Positions 16,053 through 24,275 of a stretch of DNA of 64,000 bases are shown one piece after another (the first letter of the stretch is position 1; every line of letters begins with the position of its first letter). The translations under genes were made by a program, and so were the position numbers. Location: NCBI GenBank assembly GCA_036261625.1, contig DATAKL010000048.1, positions 1 through 64,000 of the forward strand, read 5' to 3'. This DNA is from JAAXKN01 sp036261625. GTDB lineage: Bacteria > Bacteroidota > Ignavibacteria > Ignavibacteriales > SURF-24. The notes below the pieces were generated by a model. The model did no database searches. It was not told the origin of the DNA and saw nothing but the letters and a program-made list of their open reading frames with translations.

Positions 16053-16148
16053 TTAACAATTTTTCAAATAGTTGCCGATATACCTGCAGACCAGATGCAG
16101 CCCTGTAAAATAAGCAGTAATGAGTAATACGGTAGATATAACTTCCAT
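16053..16148 (-). CDS. 31-aa single-span membrane peptide
   Basis: A very small frame (MEVISTVLLITAYFTG…) preceded by a strong Shine-Dalgarno, AAGGAG, 7 nt before the ATG. It is hydrophobic over residues 4-25, one membrane helix, ending KNC. It lies 39 bp downstream of the 102-aa membrane protein on the same strand, so the two form a mini-operon. It resembles small accessory membrane peptides in style; no family recognised. Confidence 0.5.
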   Translation of the reverse strand: MEVISTVLLITAYFTGLHLVCRYIGNYLKNC

Positions 16149-16161
16149 AACTTTTCTCCTT

Positions 16162-16206
16162 ATTCCTTTTCCTTAAATTCCTTTTCCTTAAATTCTTTTT
16201 CTTAAA
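16162..16206. repeat. 15-bp tandem repeat, three copies
   Basis: ATTCCTTTTCCTTAA is repeated exactly at 16162-16176 and 16177-16191, with a degenerate third copy to 16206. The stop codon of the 102-aa gene lies inside the repeat, so copy number changes would alter only its last residues and the spacing to the 31-aa gene. Confidence 0.8.
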
Positions 16207-16496
16207 CTTGCCACATTGTAAGAGCTGTGCCTTGGCGAAGGCTTTAATTTATCTATCAGCTTCGTTATAAAAAGAGGTAACCCTGTGTAAAAGCAGAACT
16301 CCATGAGATCATAATTGCCAAGCAGATCCGTATCCACCGGATAAAACCTGGTGTGAATCTCCAGGAAATGAGTCCAGTTATTTGTTAATAATGCATTTCC
16401 AAGTGTCTGAAAGTAGCCGGAAAAAATAAGAAGAATGCTGTTAAAGGCTAACCAGCTGTAATAAATAAATTTCCTGTTTATACTGATCCTGAGCAT
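16188..16496 (-). CDS. Small membrane protein, unknown
   Basis: A 102-aa protein with a hydrophobic stretch at about residues 12-35 and a second, weaker one at 68-82. GGGAGG lies 5 nt upstream of the ATG, supporting translation. It is followed by a 31-aa membrane peptide. No family recognised. It lies on the chromosomal side of the tRNA junction. Confidence 0.6.
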   Translation of the reverse strand: MLRISINRKFIYYSWLAFNSILLIFSGYFQTLGNALLTNNWTHFLEIHTRFYPVDTDLLGNYDLMEFCFYTGLPLFITKLIDKLKPSPRHSSYNVASLRKRI

Positions 16497-16840
16497 TATT
16501 CCTCCCTGTATTATTTATAGCATCTGTTTTTATTTATGGTGACAGCGACCTATATCACAAATAGCGTGCCTGAAATTCTATGCGCGTTAAAACTGCATAA
16601 AGATTCCCCAAATGAGATCTTAAAAACCTCCTATTCAAACGACTTATCAATTATCCGGAAACAGTGGAATTCTTACATGTAAAAGTTACCTATGGAAAGG
16701 GAATTTCTGTAGGACAAAGGATTACAAAAATATCAGACAGAATCCTATAGAAATATCACCTCCGCGATAGTAAGTTTCCCACAGTTAAAATCAGTTTTTT
16801 AGTTTGTCATTTAATAAAATAATAAAAGAAAGAGGACGCC
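16497..16840. other. Intergenic region between divergent genes
   Basis: This 344-bp gap separates two divergently read genes and must hold both promoters. I see no repeat, RNA gene or terminator. An AT-rich block directly before the rightward 230-aa gene, with GAAAGAGGACG ahead of its ATG, is the likely promoter and ribosome site of that gene. Confidence 0.5.
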
Positions 16841-17533
16841 ATGAGCGACAAAGAACAGAACAAACTCGATATGTATGATGCAGTAATATCTCTTCTATCC
16901 GATAACAAAGAGATAACTTCAAATATTCCTGCACTCATGTCCTCCATCAGCCGCTTCCGCAAGGTTGTCGACGAAATCAGACGCGAAGAAAGGGCAATTT
17001 CATCGGAGGCCTTTGAAATTACAATTCAGACTTCCAAACTGAAAGATGATCTTGTCTTCAGCCTGGTGCCGGTTGCCAGTGCACTGTTTAACCTTGCAAG
17101 AGAAAACGGCGACCTTAAAATGAAGGAGAAATGCAGAATTACTCAGAGCAATTTCGTCAGAATGCTCGACCGCGATCTGCTCGAAAAAGCGGAGGTCTTA
17201 AGGATTTTTGCAAAGGAGAATATCCATAAATTGAAAAAATTTAACGTCACTTCCCAGAAAATTTCGGACCTCCAGGAAAAAATGGACCTCTTCAGGAATT
17301 CCCTCGGCAGCAAGGTGGCCAGCTTCGTTTCAACAAACGCAATGACTCCCCTGCAGGACCTTTTCAATGAGGCAGACAGAATTCTTTCAAAATATATGGA
17401 TAATTACGTTGAATCCTTAAACGGGAGTTTCCCGGAATTCTATGACGAATATCTCTGGACCAGAGATACCGAAAACCAGGATGCCGTAAAGGTTATGATG
17501 GAAATTGAAGAGGAAAACGAAAGCGAAGAATAA
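16841..17533 (+). CDS. Helical cytoplasmic protein, unknown
   Basis: A 230-aa protein, nearly all alpha-helical by composition, without signal peptide or membrane segment, with an acidic tail (MEIEEENESEE). GAGGA lies 6 nt before the ATG. No family recognised; it has the look of lineage-specific hypothetical proteins. It stands alone, convergent with the MBL hydrolase gene and separated from it by a strong hairpin. Confidence 0.75.
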   Translation: MSDKEQNKLDMYDAVISLLSDNKEITSNIPALMSSISRFRKVVDEIRREERAISSEAFEITIQTSKLKDDLVFSLVPVASALFNLARENGDLKMKEKCRITQSNFVRMLDRDLLEKAEVLRIFAKENIHKLKKFNVTSQKISDLQEKMDLFRNSLGSKVASFVSTNAMTPLQDLFNEADRILSKYMDNYVESLNGSFPEFYDEYLWTRDTENQDAVKVMMEIEEENESEE

Positions 17534-17624
17534 ATTAAGCCGCCATTAAAATAAAAGACATTCAAAGAAATTACCCCGCCGGGTGTTCCCAAAAACCGAA
17601 GGCGAGGAGTATAGACCCGCCAAC

Positions 17625-17666
17625 AGGTTTTAGCTCAAAGGGAAGCTTCAATTTGAGCTAAAACCT
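17625..17666. terminator. Two-way terminator hairpin
   Basis: A perfect 15-bp stem (AGGTTTTAGCTCAAA, 17625-17639, with 17652-17666) and a 12-nt loop lies between two convergent genes. A short T-rich run (TTTTATT) follows rightward. Confidence 0.75.
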
Positions 17667-17684
17667 TGTCTTTTATTCCCACTC

Positions 17685-18638
17685 TCAGATCTCTATTTCC
17701 AAGCCCTCGTGTGAAAGGAAGATTTCCAGGGCGGAATCCGGATAGTTTATTCTTTTATACCTGTGCGCCTGTGTAAGCATCGACCTGAGTTTAAGGTCGC
17801 TGTTTTCAGGCTCATGATGAAAAAGGGCGAGCCTTTTAACCCCGGCTTCAACAGCAAGATCAATTCCGGCCACAGAAGTGCTGTGCCCCCAGTCCTCTTT
17901 TCTCAACCCTTCAGAAAAAGTATACTGCGCATCGAAGATAAGCAGGTCGGCATTCCTGAAAAACTCTATATACTTCTCCGCTGCCGCGGGCGTTGTATCC
18001 TTGTATTCGGAATCTGTTGCAAACACCATTTTTTTATTTCCGCTGCTGACGCTGTATGCATACGATTTACCGGGATGATACAGCTCCTTATTTTCAATAA
18101 AAAGGCTTCCTAGTTCTATATGGCAGTTTGCCTCCATCTGTATAAATTCCATTTGGCTAGGCATGTTCTCCAGTTTCACCGGGAAAAACAGCTGATCCTG
18201 CTGTAGTTCCAGGCGCTTTTTAAGGTCGGGATGCACACTGTAAAAATTTATTTTCGTCTGTGGAAGGTAAGCCGGAGAAAAGAAAGGAAAGCCCTGAATA
18301 TGATCCCAGTGCGAATGTGAAAGAAAAATATGGTACTCCGGGGAGCCGTTTTCTGAAGGCGGCTGGCTTAAAAGCGATCGCCCAAGATTCCTGATGCCGG
18401 TCCCCATATCAAAAATAATTATTTTACCCTCACTCCTTAGTTCCACGCAGGAGGTGTTTCCGCCGATAATAAGGGGTGTTTCGTTAATGTATTCCTGCAG
18501 GAGGATCTGCCTTTTATAGTCATCTGAAATATCCTTCCCGGATGCAAACTCCAGAAGTGAGATCATCTGTTCTTTTATCTGAAGAACATCCGGCGGTGTG
18601 GGGATGGATCCCCGAACTCCCCAAAATCTGATCAACAT
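17685..18638 (-). CDS. MBL-fold metallo-hydrolase
   Basis: A 317-aa metallo-beta-lactamase fold enzyme. The metal site is SHSHWDH (the HxHxDH motif) near residue 110, with further ligands likely at the Asp of FATDSEY and the late His of LFHHEPE. The N-terminus MLIRFWGVRGSIPTP is typical of the phosphodiesterase/RNase Z-like branch found in signalling and cyclic-nucleotide proteins. The substrate cannot be deduced. It is transcribed alone, upstream genes being separate. Confidence 0.85.
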   Translation of the reverse strand: MLIRFWGVRGSIPTPPDVLQIKEQMISLLEFASGKDISDDYKRQILLQEYINETPLIIGGNTSCVELRSEGKIIIFDMGTGIRNLGRSLLSQPPSENGSPEYHIFLSHSHWDHIQGFPFFSPAYLPQTKINFYSVHPDLKKRLELQQDQLFFPVKLENMPSQMEFIQMEANCHIELGSLFIENKELYHPGKSYAYSVSSGNKKMVFATDSEYKDTTPAAAEKYIEFFRNADLLIFDAQYTFSEGLRKEDWGHSTSVAGIDLAVEAGVKRLALFHHEPENSDLKLRSMLTQAHRYKRINYPDSALEIFLSHEGLEIEI

Positions 18639-18744
18639 AGTTTATAAGGCTCCGTCTTTTTTTGAAAAGGAATAAGGTAATTTCCTCAATTTTTGACGAA
18701 TTTCATAACTACCAAAGCACAGATTAAGCTAAACGTGAGATTTG

Positions 18745-19491
18745 TCACCTAATTTCCGGCTGCCACTCCGTCTCAATAAAGCAGAGCTCCACGTCCCCGT
18801 CAGATATCTTATGACGGAAGATGATATTTTCCCCTTGCCTGATCTCTGAGGCACTCGAATCGATCATCCTGCCGTATACGGTTTCTTTTTTATAAACTAC
18901 TTTTATGCGTCTTAGCGTATAGCCCTGGAAGGTCTCCAGCGGGATAGCCTCAAGGGCCCACTCAATGTATTTTATATTATTTACGTGGCTGTTTGTATCT
19001 ATGTCGCTCTGCCTGACGCGGAAAGTGGTTTTGTAGGCCGTTGCCCCGGAGGGAGCTTTGGGATCCTCTATCTCAAGGGGCTTCGTGTCGGCAGGAGTAA
19101 TCTGGTAGCTGTCGTAGACTTCCTGCGGAATCTTTGCGGGCCTTCTGGTATTCATATCCACAAAGAACCACATCGATCCCCCTTTAACCATATGTTCGCC
19201 CGATAAAGAGTAAATATCAAAAGACCTGAAGGCATAGAACTTTGCAAATGCCAGGGGGCAGGTAACAACCCTGATTGTGTCCTTGAACCTCGGATAGTTC
19301 AGTATTTCAATATCCCACTTATAGAGAACCCAGGCCACCTTATTGTTCGTGTAATAATCCAGCCCCACGCTGGCATCCTCGCTCTGAAGTATAGCGATAT
19401 CCTCAAAATACCTCATGAGACTCGTTAATAAGGCCCTTTTCTTAAGGTCAGCATCGTAGTAATGGACGAAATAGTTTCTCTCGTACTGCAT
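18745..19491 (-). CDS. Acyl-ACP thioesterase
   Basis: A double-hotdog thioesterase that releases fatty acids from acyl carrier protein. The N-terminal hotdog covers about residues 1-130 (YERNYFVHYYDADLKKRALL, RYFEDIA, NNKVAWVLYKWDIEI) and the C-terminal one holds the active-site pattern RQSDIDTNSHVNNIKYIEWA (Asp, Asn, His). I prefer the ATG at 19491 (MQYERNY), giving 248 aa; the longer frame up to 19551 adds an AT-rich, unstructured 20 residues. Bacterial members of the plant FatA-like family have this length. Confidence 0.87.
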   Translation of the reverse strand: MQYERNYFVHYYDADLKKRALLTSLMRYFEDIAILQSEDASVGLDYYTNNKVAWVLYKWDIEILNYPRFKDTIRVVTCPLAFAKFYAFRSFDIYSLSGEHMVKGGSMWFFVDMNTRRPAKIPQEVYDSYQITPADTKPLEIEDPKAPSGATAYKTTFRVRQSDIDTNSHVNNIKYIEWALEAIPLETFQGYTLRRIKVVYKKETVYGRMIDSSASEIRQGENIIFRHKISDGDVELCFIETEWQPEIR

Positions 19492-19617
19492 ATGGTTCAA
19501 ATTAAAATGAATTTTGAATTGAAAAGTAAAAAGTAAATTATTAAAAGGCAAAACAATAAAGTTAAAGCATGGAAGTGTTTTGACAGGTAAGCTGCTTTTT
19601 GTGGAGCATGGAAAACC

Positions 19618-19652
19618 AAAGCCCCGGTAAAGTATACTTTTTCCGGGGCTTT
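19618..19652. terminator. Terminator after the histone H1-like gene
   Basis: AAAGCCCCGG (19618-19627) pairs with CCGGGGCTTT (19643-19652) around a 15-nt loop. It lies between the histone-like gene and the thioesterase gene, both leftward, and can end the former. Confidence 0.85.
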
Positions 19653-19676
19653 TTAAGTTTATCTTCAGGAAATAAA

Positions 19677-19883
19677 TTATTCAGCTTTAGTTTCTGTGCC
19701 GCCTTTTCTCTCGGCCTTTATGTCCTGAATCTGATTACGCATTTCCTGAGCTAATTTTTTTAATTCGCTAAGACTTTTACGCAGACGTGTTCCAGCAGCT
19801 GCCTGCCCTTTTTCAGTAAATTTATTAACGTCTGTTTCAAGACCCTGGACAAATTTTAACAATTCATCATACTTGTCTTTCAT
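19677..19883 (-). CDS. Histone H1-like (Hc1-type) DNA-binding protein
   Basis: A 68-aa helical protein with the motif KGQAAAGTRLRKSLSELKKL, close to the KGxxAAGxRARKxL core of short bacterial histone H1-like proteins of Bacteroidota and Chlamydiae. Such proteins coat DNA. The C-terminal half is less basic than usual (ERKGGTETKAE), and there is no Lys/Ala tail. AAGGAGG lies 6 nt upstream of the ATG, a strong ribosome site, implying high expression. Confidence 0.75.
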   Translation of the reverse strand: MKDKYDELLKFVQGLETDVNKFTEKGQAAAGTRLRKSLSELKKLAQEMRNQIQDIKAERKGGTETKAE

Positions 19884-19928
19884 GAGATCCTCCTTAAGTT
19901 TTTAACAAGATATTAAAAGTTAATTAGA

Positions 19929-21968
19929 TTATTTAACATGTTCCAGTACAATTTCTGCGATATCTTTTACGCTGACTTCCTCGGTTTTATCAAACGCCTT
20001 TACGCCGTCGGTCAGCATGGTCATGCAGAACGGGCAGGCAGAGGCTATGGTTTCAGCTCCGGTTTCAAGGGCCTCGCGTGTGCGTTCCACGTTTATCTTT
20101 GTGCCCTCAGTCTCTTCAAGGAACATCCGTCCTCCTCCGGCGCCGCAGCAGAATCCGCGGTCGCGCCGCCTTTCCATTTCGATTAAACCGGTTCCTTTGA
20201 GCCGTTTTATGTCATCGCGCGGAGCATCATAGACCCCGTTATAGCGGCCCAGGTAACAGGAGTCGTGATAGGTCAGCTTTTCCTGTGAAGCCTCGTCTTT
20301 TAATTCGAGTCTGCCCTCTTCAAGCATTTGGCCTATCAGTTCCGAATGATGAACAACCTCAAAGTTTCCGCCGAACTGAGGATATTCCTTTTTAAGGAAA
20401 TTAAAACAATGCGGGCATGCGGTAACAATTTTCTTAACTCCGTAGGAATTAAGGGTCGCAATGTTTTCCTGCATAAGCATCTGAGCCAGGTACTCATTGC
20501 CCAGGCGTCTGGCAAAATCGCCGTTGCATTTTTCCTCAATTCCCAGAATTCTAAAGTCAATATTAGCTTTTTGCATCAAATTTGCAAATGCTTTTGTAAC
20601 TTTTTGATTTCTTGCGTCGAAACTTCCGGCGCATCCCACCCAGAAAAGGATCTCCCCGCTGGGGTCTTCGGCCATGGTTTTAATGTTCATCCCTTCTGCC
20701 CAGTTAGCCCTGTCCTGTGAGTTAAAAGCCCACGGGGTGAAGTTTGTTTCCATGTTCCTGAATGTATTATTAAGTTCAGCCGGGAAATCCGATTCCGTAA
20801 GAACAAGGTTACGCCTCATGTCTATAATTGAGTCCAGATGCTCAATTGTCACGGGGCATTCCTGCATGCACGCCATGCATGTGGTGCAGTCCCAGAGTTC
20901 TGCAGGGTCTATATAGTCGTGAATCAGGTGCTTTTCCAGGACCTCCTTATTGTGCGCCTGCTCTTCAGGTGCGGCAGAAGAATTACTGCCCTCTGCCATA
21001 GCAATGAGCACAGGTGCCTTTTCCATTGTCCTGTGGCGAATGTCTACAATGATTTTCCTGGGTGAAAGTATTTTCCCGGTAGCTGAAGCCGGGCATGCAG
21101 CCGTGCATCTGCCGCATTCGGTGCATGTATAGCCGTCGAAGAGCTCTTTCCATGTCAGGTGCTCAATGTCGGAGGCGCCAAAGACCTCCTGCGATTCGTC
21201 TTCCAGGTTAAGAGGTTTAAGTACGTTTTTATCTTTCCCCAGCTTGGAGAAATACACGTTCGGAATGGAAGTCAGAACGTGCAGATGCTTTGAATACGGA
21301 AGGAAATTCAAAAATGCCAGTATAAATACTATGTGGATCCACCAGAAAGCCTCATATGCTGCCATGGCGCTTCCTGAGGAGCCCTGAGGGAAAAACAAAG
21401 GCGAAAGAGCCGATGCAATAGGTCTGAATTCAAACGGCTTTAACTGAAAGTCATTCCTGGCAACTGAAGCTATGTTCATGCCGTACATCGATACTACAAC
21501 AACCAGTATCATCATAAGCACTGCGGCAGCATCCATTTTGCCTTTTTTCCCTACTTCCAGGCGCGGTACATGTTCAACAAATCTGCGGTATAAGGCAGCC
21601 AGAACGGCAACGATAACAAACAGGCCGAAAAGGTCCTGTACAACTGTAATGAGGCTGTAGAAATATCCAAGGAAAGAAAAATCAAAAGGAGAATAAAAAC
21701 CCTGCAAAATGCTTTCCAGTACGGCAAAAAGAAAGAGTACAAATCCCCAGAAGATAAGAGAGTGAATTGTGCCTGCCTCAGTCTCCCTCAGGATTTTAGT
21801 CTGTGCAAATGCAATTACAAGAACGTTTTTAATGCGTGCAGAAATATTTTGAAATCTGTCTTCTTTTTTCCCCAGTTTAAGATAACTGATGAGCCTTCTG
21901 ACATTATAGCCGAAAAGAACAAAAGCAGCCAGAAGAACAACAATAAAGATAATGTTTTTGATTCCCAT
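19929..21968 (-). CDS. Membrane Fe-S oxidoreductase, HdrD-like with CCG domains
   Basis: A membrane protein with an N-terminal NarI/HdrE-like block of about five helices (roughly 1-270), two 4Fe-4S sites (CTECGRCTAACP and CTTCMACMQECP), then two cysteine-rich CCG domains (…KCNGDFARR…, ACPHCFNF; and DSCYLGRYNG, CCGAGGGRM, CPFCMTML). This is the layout of HdrD-type and related quinone/electron-transfer-flavoprotein oxidoreductases, which move electrons between the quinone pool and a soluble donor. The first possible start is a TTG at 22001; the ATG at 21968 (MGIKNIIF), giving 679 aa, is more likely. It stands alone here with no ETF genes. Confidence 0.85.
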   Translation of the reverse strand: MGIKNIIFIVVLLAAFVLFGYNVRRLISYLKLGKKEDRFQNISARIKNVLVIAFAQTKILRETEAGTIHSLIFWGFVLFLFAVLESILQGFYSPFDFSFLGYFYSLITVVQDLFGLFVIVAVLAALYRRFVEHVPRLEVGKKGKMDAAAVLMMILVVVVSMYGMNIASVARNDFQLKPFEFRPIASALSPLFFPQGSSGSAMAAYEAFWWIHIVFILAFLNFLPYSKHLHVLTSIPNVYFSKLGKDKNVLKPLNLEDESQEVFGASDIEHLTWKELFDGYTCTECGRCTAACPASATGKILSPRKIIVDIRHRTMEKAPVLIAMAEGSNSSAAPEEQAHNKEVLEKHLIHDYIDPAELWDCTTCMACMQECPVTIEHLDSIIDMRRNLVLTESDFPAELNNTFRNMETNFTPWAFNSQDRANWAEGMNIKTMAEDPSGEILFWVGCAGSFDARNQKVTKAFANLMQKANIDFRILGIEEKCNGDFARRLGNEYLAQMLMQENIATLNSYGVKKIVTACPHCFNFLKKEYPQFGGNFEVVHHSELIGQMLEEGRLELKDEASQEKLTYHDSCYLGRYNGVYDAPRDDIKRLKGTGLIEMERRRDRGFCCGAGGGRMFLEETEGTKINVERTREALETGAETIASACPFCMTMLTDGVKAFDKTEEVSVKDIAEIVLEHVK

Positions 21969-22067
21969 GAGCGAAAGACCAATCCTCTGAAAAATTAACA
22001 AAAGTGAATTAGCTTACCGAGTTCGCCAGCAAAAAAGAACAGGTGTCAAAATACCTGAAAATGAGAC

Positions 22068-22108
22068 TTAGAATCTGCCTGCGAAGGTTAAATGCAGACA
22101 GATTCTAA
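22068..22108. terminator. Terminator after bioY
   Basis: TTAGAATCTGCCTG (22068-22081) and CAGACAGATTCTAA (22095-22108) form a 14-bp stem with one mismatch, 18 bp beyond the bioY stop codon in the leftward direction. Confidence 0.75.
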
Positions 22109-22125
22109 AATCACCTAAAAAATCA

Positions 22126-22701
22126 TTATAAAGGCAGTTTGGAATACTTTCTGGAAATTGAGAAGTATATGCTTGCGGCTGCCGAGATTTTAATAATATC
22201 CCAGACTGAGAATATAAGGGCACCGACAAAGAAAGCGTTGCCGAAACTTCTGTGGAAAAGAAGGCTTAAGTAGCTTGCTCCTGTAAATATAATAACCAGT
22301 GCGCCCAGAGCCATTGCAAGCCAGGTAATGACGAGGCTTCTTCTTTTTTCAAGTACAAGGCCCGTTACATAAGCTCCAAGCGGGAATGCCAGAAGATAAC
22401 CGCCCGTAGGCCCCAAAAGGCTTGCAAAGCTGCTGAAACCGGCAAAGACAGGAAGCCCGATTGCGCCCATAAAAATATATATGATCTGGCTTAAAGCACC
22501 GTTTTTAGCTCCAAGAAATGCTCCTGCCAGAATGACAAGCATCGTCTGCAGTGTAAAAGGAACCGGCTGAACCGGAACTTCCACCTGTGCCGAAAGAAAA
22601 GTCATGAATGTAAAGCTAAGCACCCAGAAAATTTCTGAAGAAAAAGCTTTACTTAAAATTCCTAATGTTATATTACTTTTTACACTCTCATTGACTGACA
22701 T
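22126..22701 (-). CDS. bioY: Biotin transporter substrate-binding subunit BioY
   Basis: A 191-aa membrane protein of the ECF-transporter S-component family for biotin. The conserved N-terminal block is VEVPVQPVPFTLQTMLVILAG and the second is LLGPTGGYLLAFPLGAY, both hallmarks of BioY. About six helices. No ECF ATPase genes are nearby, so it uses shared modules encoded elsewhere or works alone. The gene starts 12 bp after the alpha/beta hydrolase gene, so the two form an operon that ends in a terminator at 22068-22108. Confidence 0.93.
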   Translation of the reverse strand: MSVNESVKSNITLGILSKAFSSEIFWVLSFTFMTFLSAQVEVPVQPVPFTLQTMLVILAGAFLGAKNGALSQIIYIFMGAIGLPVFAGFSSFASLLGPTGGYLLAFPLGAYVTGLVLEKRRSLVITWLAMALGALVIIFTGASYLSLLFHRSFGNAFFVGALIFSVWDIIKISAAASIYFSISRKYSKLPL

Positions 22702-22713
22702 TTTGACCTCAGT

Positions 22714-23550
22714 TTATTTTACGTTAGTATTGATAAAATCGTACGTTTTTTTTAACAGGCGCTCAAATTTTTCATTCGTGCCCTCAAATGGATGCTTTAT
22801 ATCGAAGGTATGGCCGGCGGCATAAAGCTTAAAGAGTTCTGTTTTACTCTTATCCGACCAGCTGTAGAGTTCCTCACCTTCCTTAATCGGCACGGCCAGG
22901 TCCTGCTCGCCGTGAGCAATCAGCATTGGCCTCAATAAATTTTCCACCGCCTTTTTGATGTTAAGCAGGCCTTCCGAATTCTTTTCAATGTCATCCAGCA
23001 GACTTGAGTTTAATCTCATTATCTGCCCGGTACGCTGATTTTTTGCCTCCATAAAGCCCTTCTTACGCCACTCATTTTTCTGACGATTTGAATAGCGGTC
23101 CAGCTTCGAAATGGAGGCCCACAAAGCCACGGCTTTAACCTCAGGCTTTTGGACTGCCGTAAGAAGTGCTATTGCCCCTCCACGGCTGTGGCCGAGAAGT
23201 ACTGCCCTGGGGGACGGCACTTCACCAAAATATCCGCTCTTATATGCATCAATCAACCGGGAGAGCTCCGAAATTTCGCGCGAATAGGTGTTTTCTGCAA
23301 ACTTATCCAGTTCGGTAAATTCCAGAGGATTGTCCCCTATCCCATTATGCGAAAAATTAAAGGTAAGAACACACAAGCCTTTATCGGCAAAATACCTGGC
23401 AAGATAAGGACCGAAACCCCAGTCCTTAAAACCCTTAAATCCGTGCACAAAAATCAGGCAGGGCTGCCGGCTGATATTTTCAAGTCCATAGCCGGTAATT
23501 CTGATTTTGTCTTCATGGCCGGCTTCCAGTGAAAAATCCTTAATAATCAT
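22714..23550 (-). CDS. Alpha/beta hydrolase
   Basis: A 278-aa serine hydrolase. The oxyanion region is VHGFKGFKDWG (residues 35-45), the nucleophile elbow GHSRGG near 119-124, and an Asp (GEQDLAVP) and His (AAGHTFDIKHP) complete the triad. No signal peptide. Dienelactone/acylaminoacyl-type hydrolases look like this; the substrate is open. Being upstream of bioY in one operon suggests, but does not prove, a role in biotin or biotin-ester salvage. Confidence 0.82.
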   Translation of the reverse strand: MIIKDFSLEAGHEDKIRITGYGLENISRQPCLIFVHGFKGFKDWGFGPYLARYFADKGLCVLTFNFSHNGIGDNPLEFTELDKFAENTYSREISELSRLIDAYKSGYFGEVPSPRAVLLGHSRGGAIALLTAVQKPEVKAVALWASISKLDRYSNRQKNEWRKKGFMEAKNQRTGQIMRLNSSLLDDIEKNSEGLLNIKKAVENLLRPMLIAHGEQDLAVPIKEGEELYSWSDKSKTELFKLYAAGHTFDIKHPFEGTNEKFERLLKKTYDFINTNVK

Positions 23551-23728
23551 ATGTAAATATGAAGATATTGGAATGAAAAATCAAGAAAACAAGTAGGATT
23601 ATATATTTCCTGCCATTTCCAATTTGTTTGTATCTACACTGCTAAATGCTCTTGAAAAAGCATTATGAATATAATAATATAAATAATGTAGGCATACTAA
23701 GATGATATATATAATCAAGGAGGAATAT

Positions 23729-24184
23729 ATGTTCAGGATTCGGTTAGTTCTCGCTTTGTTGCTTGCATTTATCCTTTCACAGGCAACCTTTGCCGGAAGC
23801 AGTGAATCAGCTAAGGTTCAGAATAAATTCAAAGAGTACTTCAACAGTATATCCGTTAAAGTAAAAGAAGCCGCTACACCCGCAGAAAAACGTGAGATTC
23901 TGAATAATTCATTTGAGAAGTTTAATAAGGCACTGACTAAAATTATAAGCATGAAGGGTATACCTGCCGGTGATATAAAAGCCCTGAATTCACTGAAAGC
24001 TTCAGTGACCGATAAATACAACGAGTTAAACGGCCTTCATGGATATACAAAAGTTCAGGATAATCAGCTGAATAACTTTTCAGATTATGTAAAACAGGAT
24101 ATGGAACAGGCTGACCAATGGGTAACCATAAGCGTTACCACCCTGCTTCTGATTGTTATTCTGGTCATTCTTCTTGTAAGATAA
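23729..24184 (+). CDS. Exported, C-terminally anchored protein, unknown
   Basis: A 151-aa protein with a signal peptide (MFRIRLVLALLLAF…TFAG), a helical middle of about 100 residues, and a C-terminal membrane helix (ISVTTLLLIVILVILLVR). The ATG at 23729 follows AGGAGGA by 4 nt and is the right start; an upstream in-frame ATG lacks a ribosome site. No family recognised. The next gene, 91 bp downstream on the same strand, is a caspase-fold lipoprotein, so the pair may act together in the envelope. Confidence 0.7.
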   Translation: MFRIRLVLALLLAFILSQATFAGSSESAKVQNKFKEYFNSISVKVKEAATPAEKREILNNSFEKFNKALTKIISMKGIPAGDIKALNSLKASVTDKYNELNGLHGYTKVQDNQLNNFSDYVKQDMEQADQWVTISVTTLLLIVILVILLVR

Positions 24185-24275
24185 CCTTAAGATCATTCTT
24201 TTTATTAAGCCCGGGAAGCCCGCCCGTTCCCGGACTTTAGATTTTAATGTTGTAAAGTTCCACGAGGAGTCTTAG

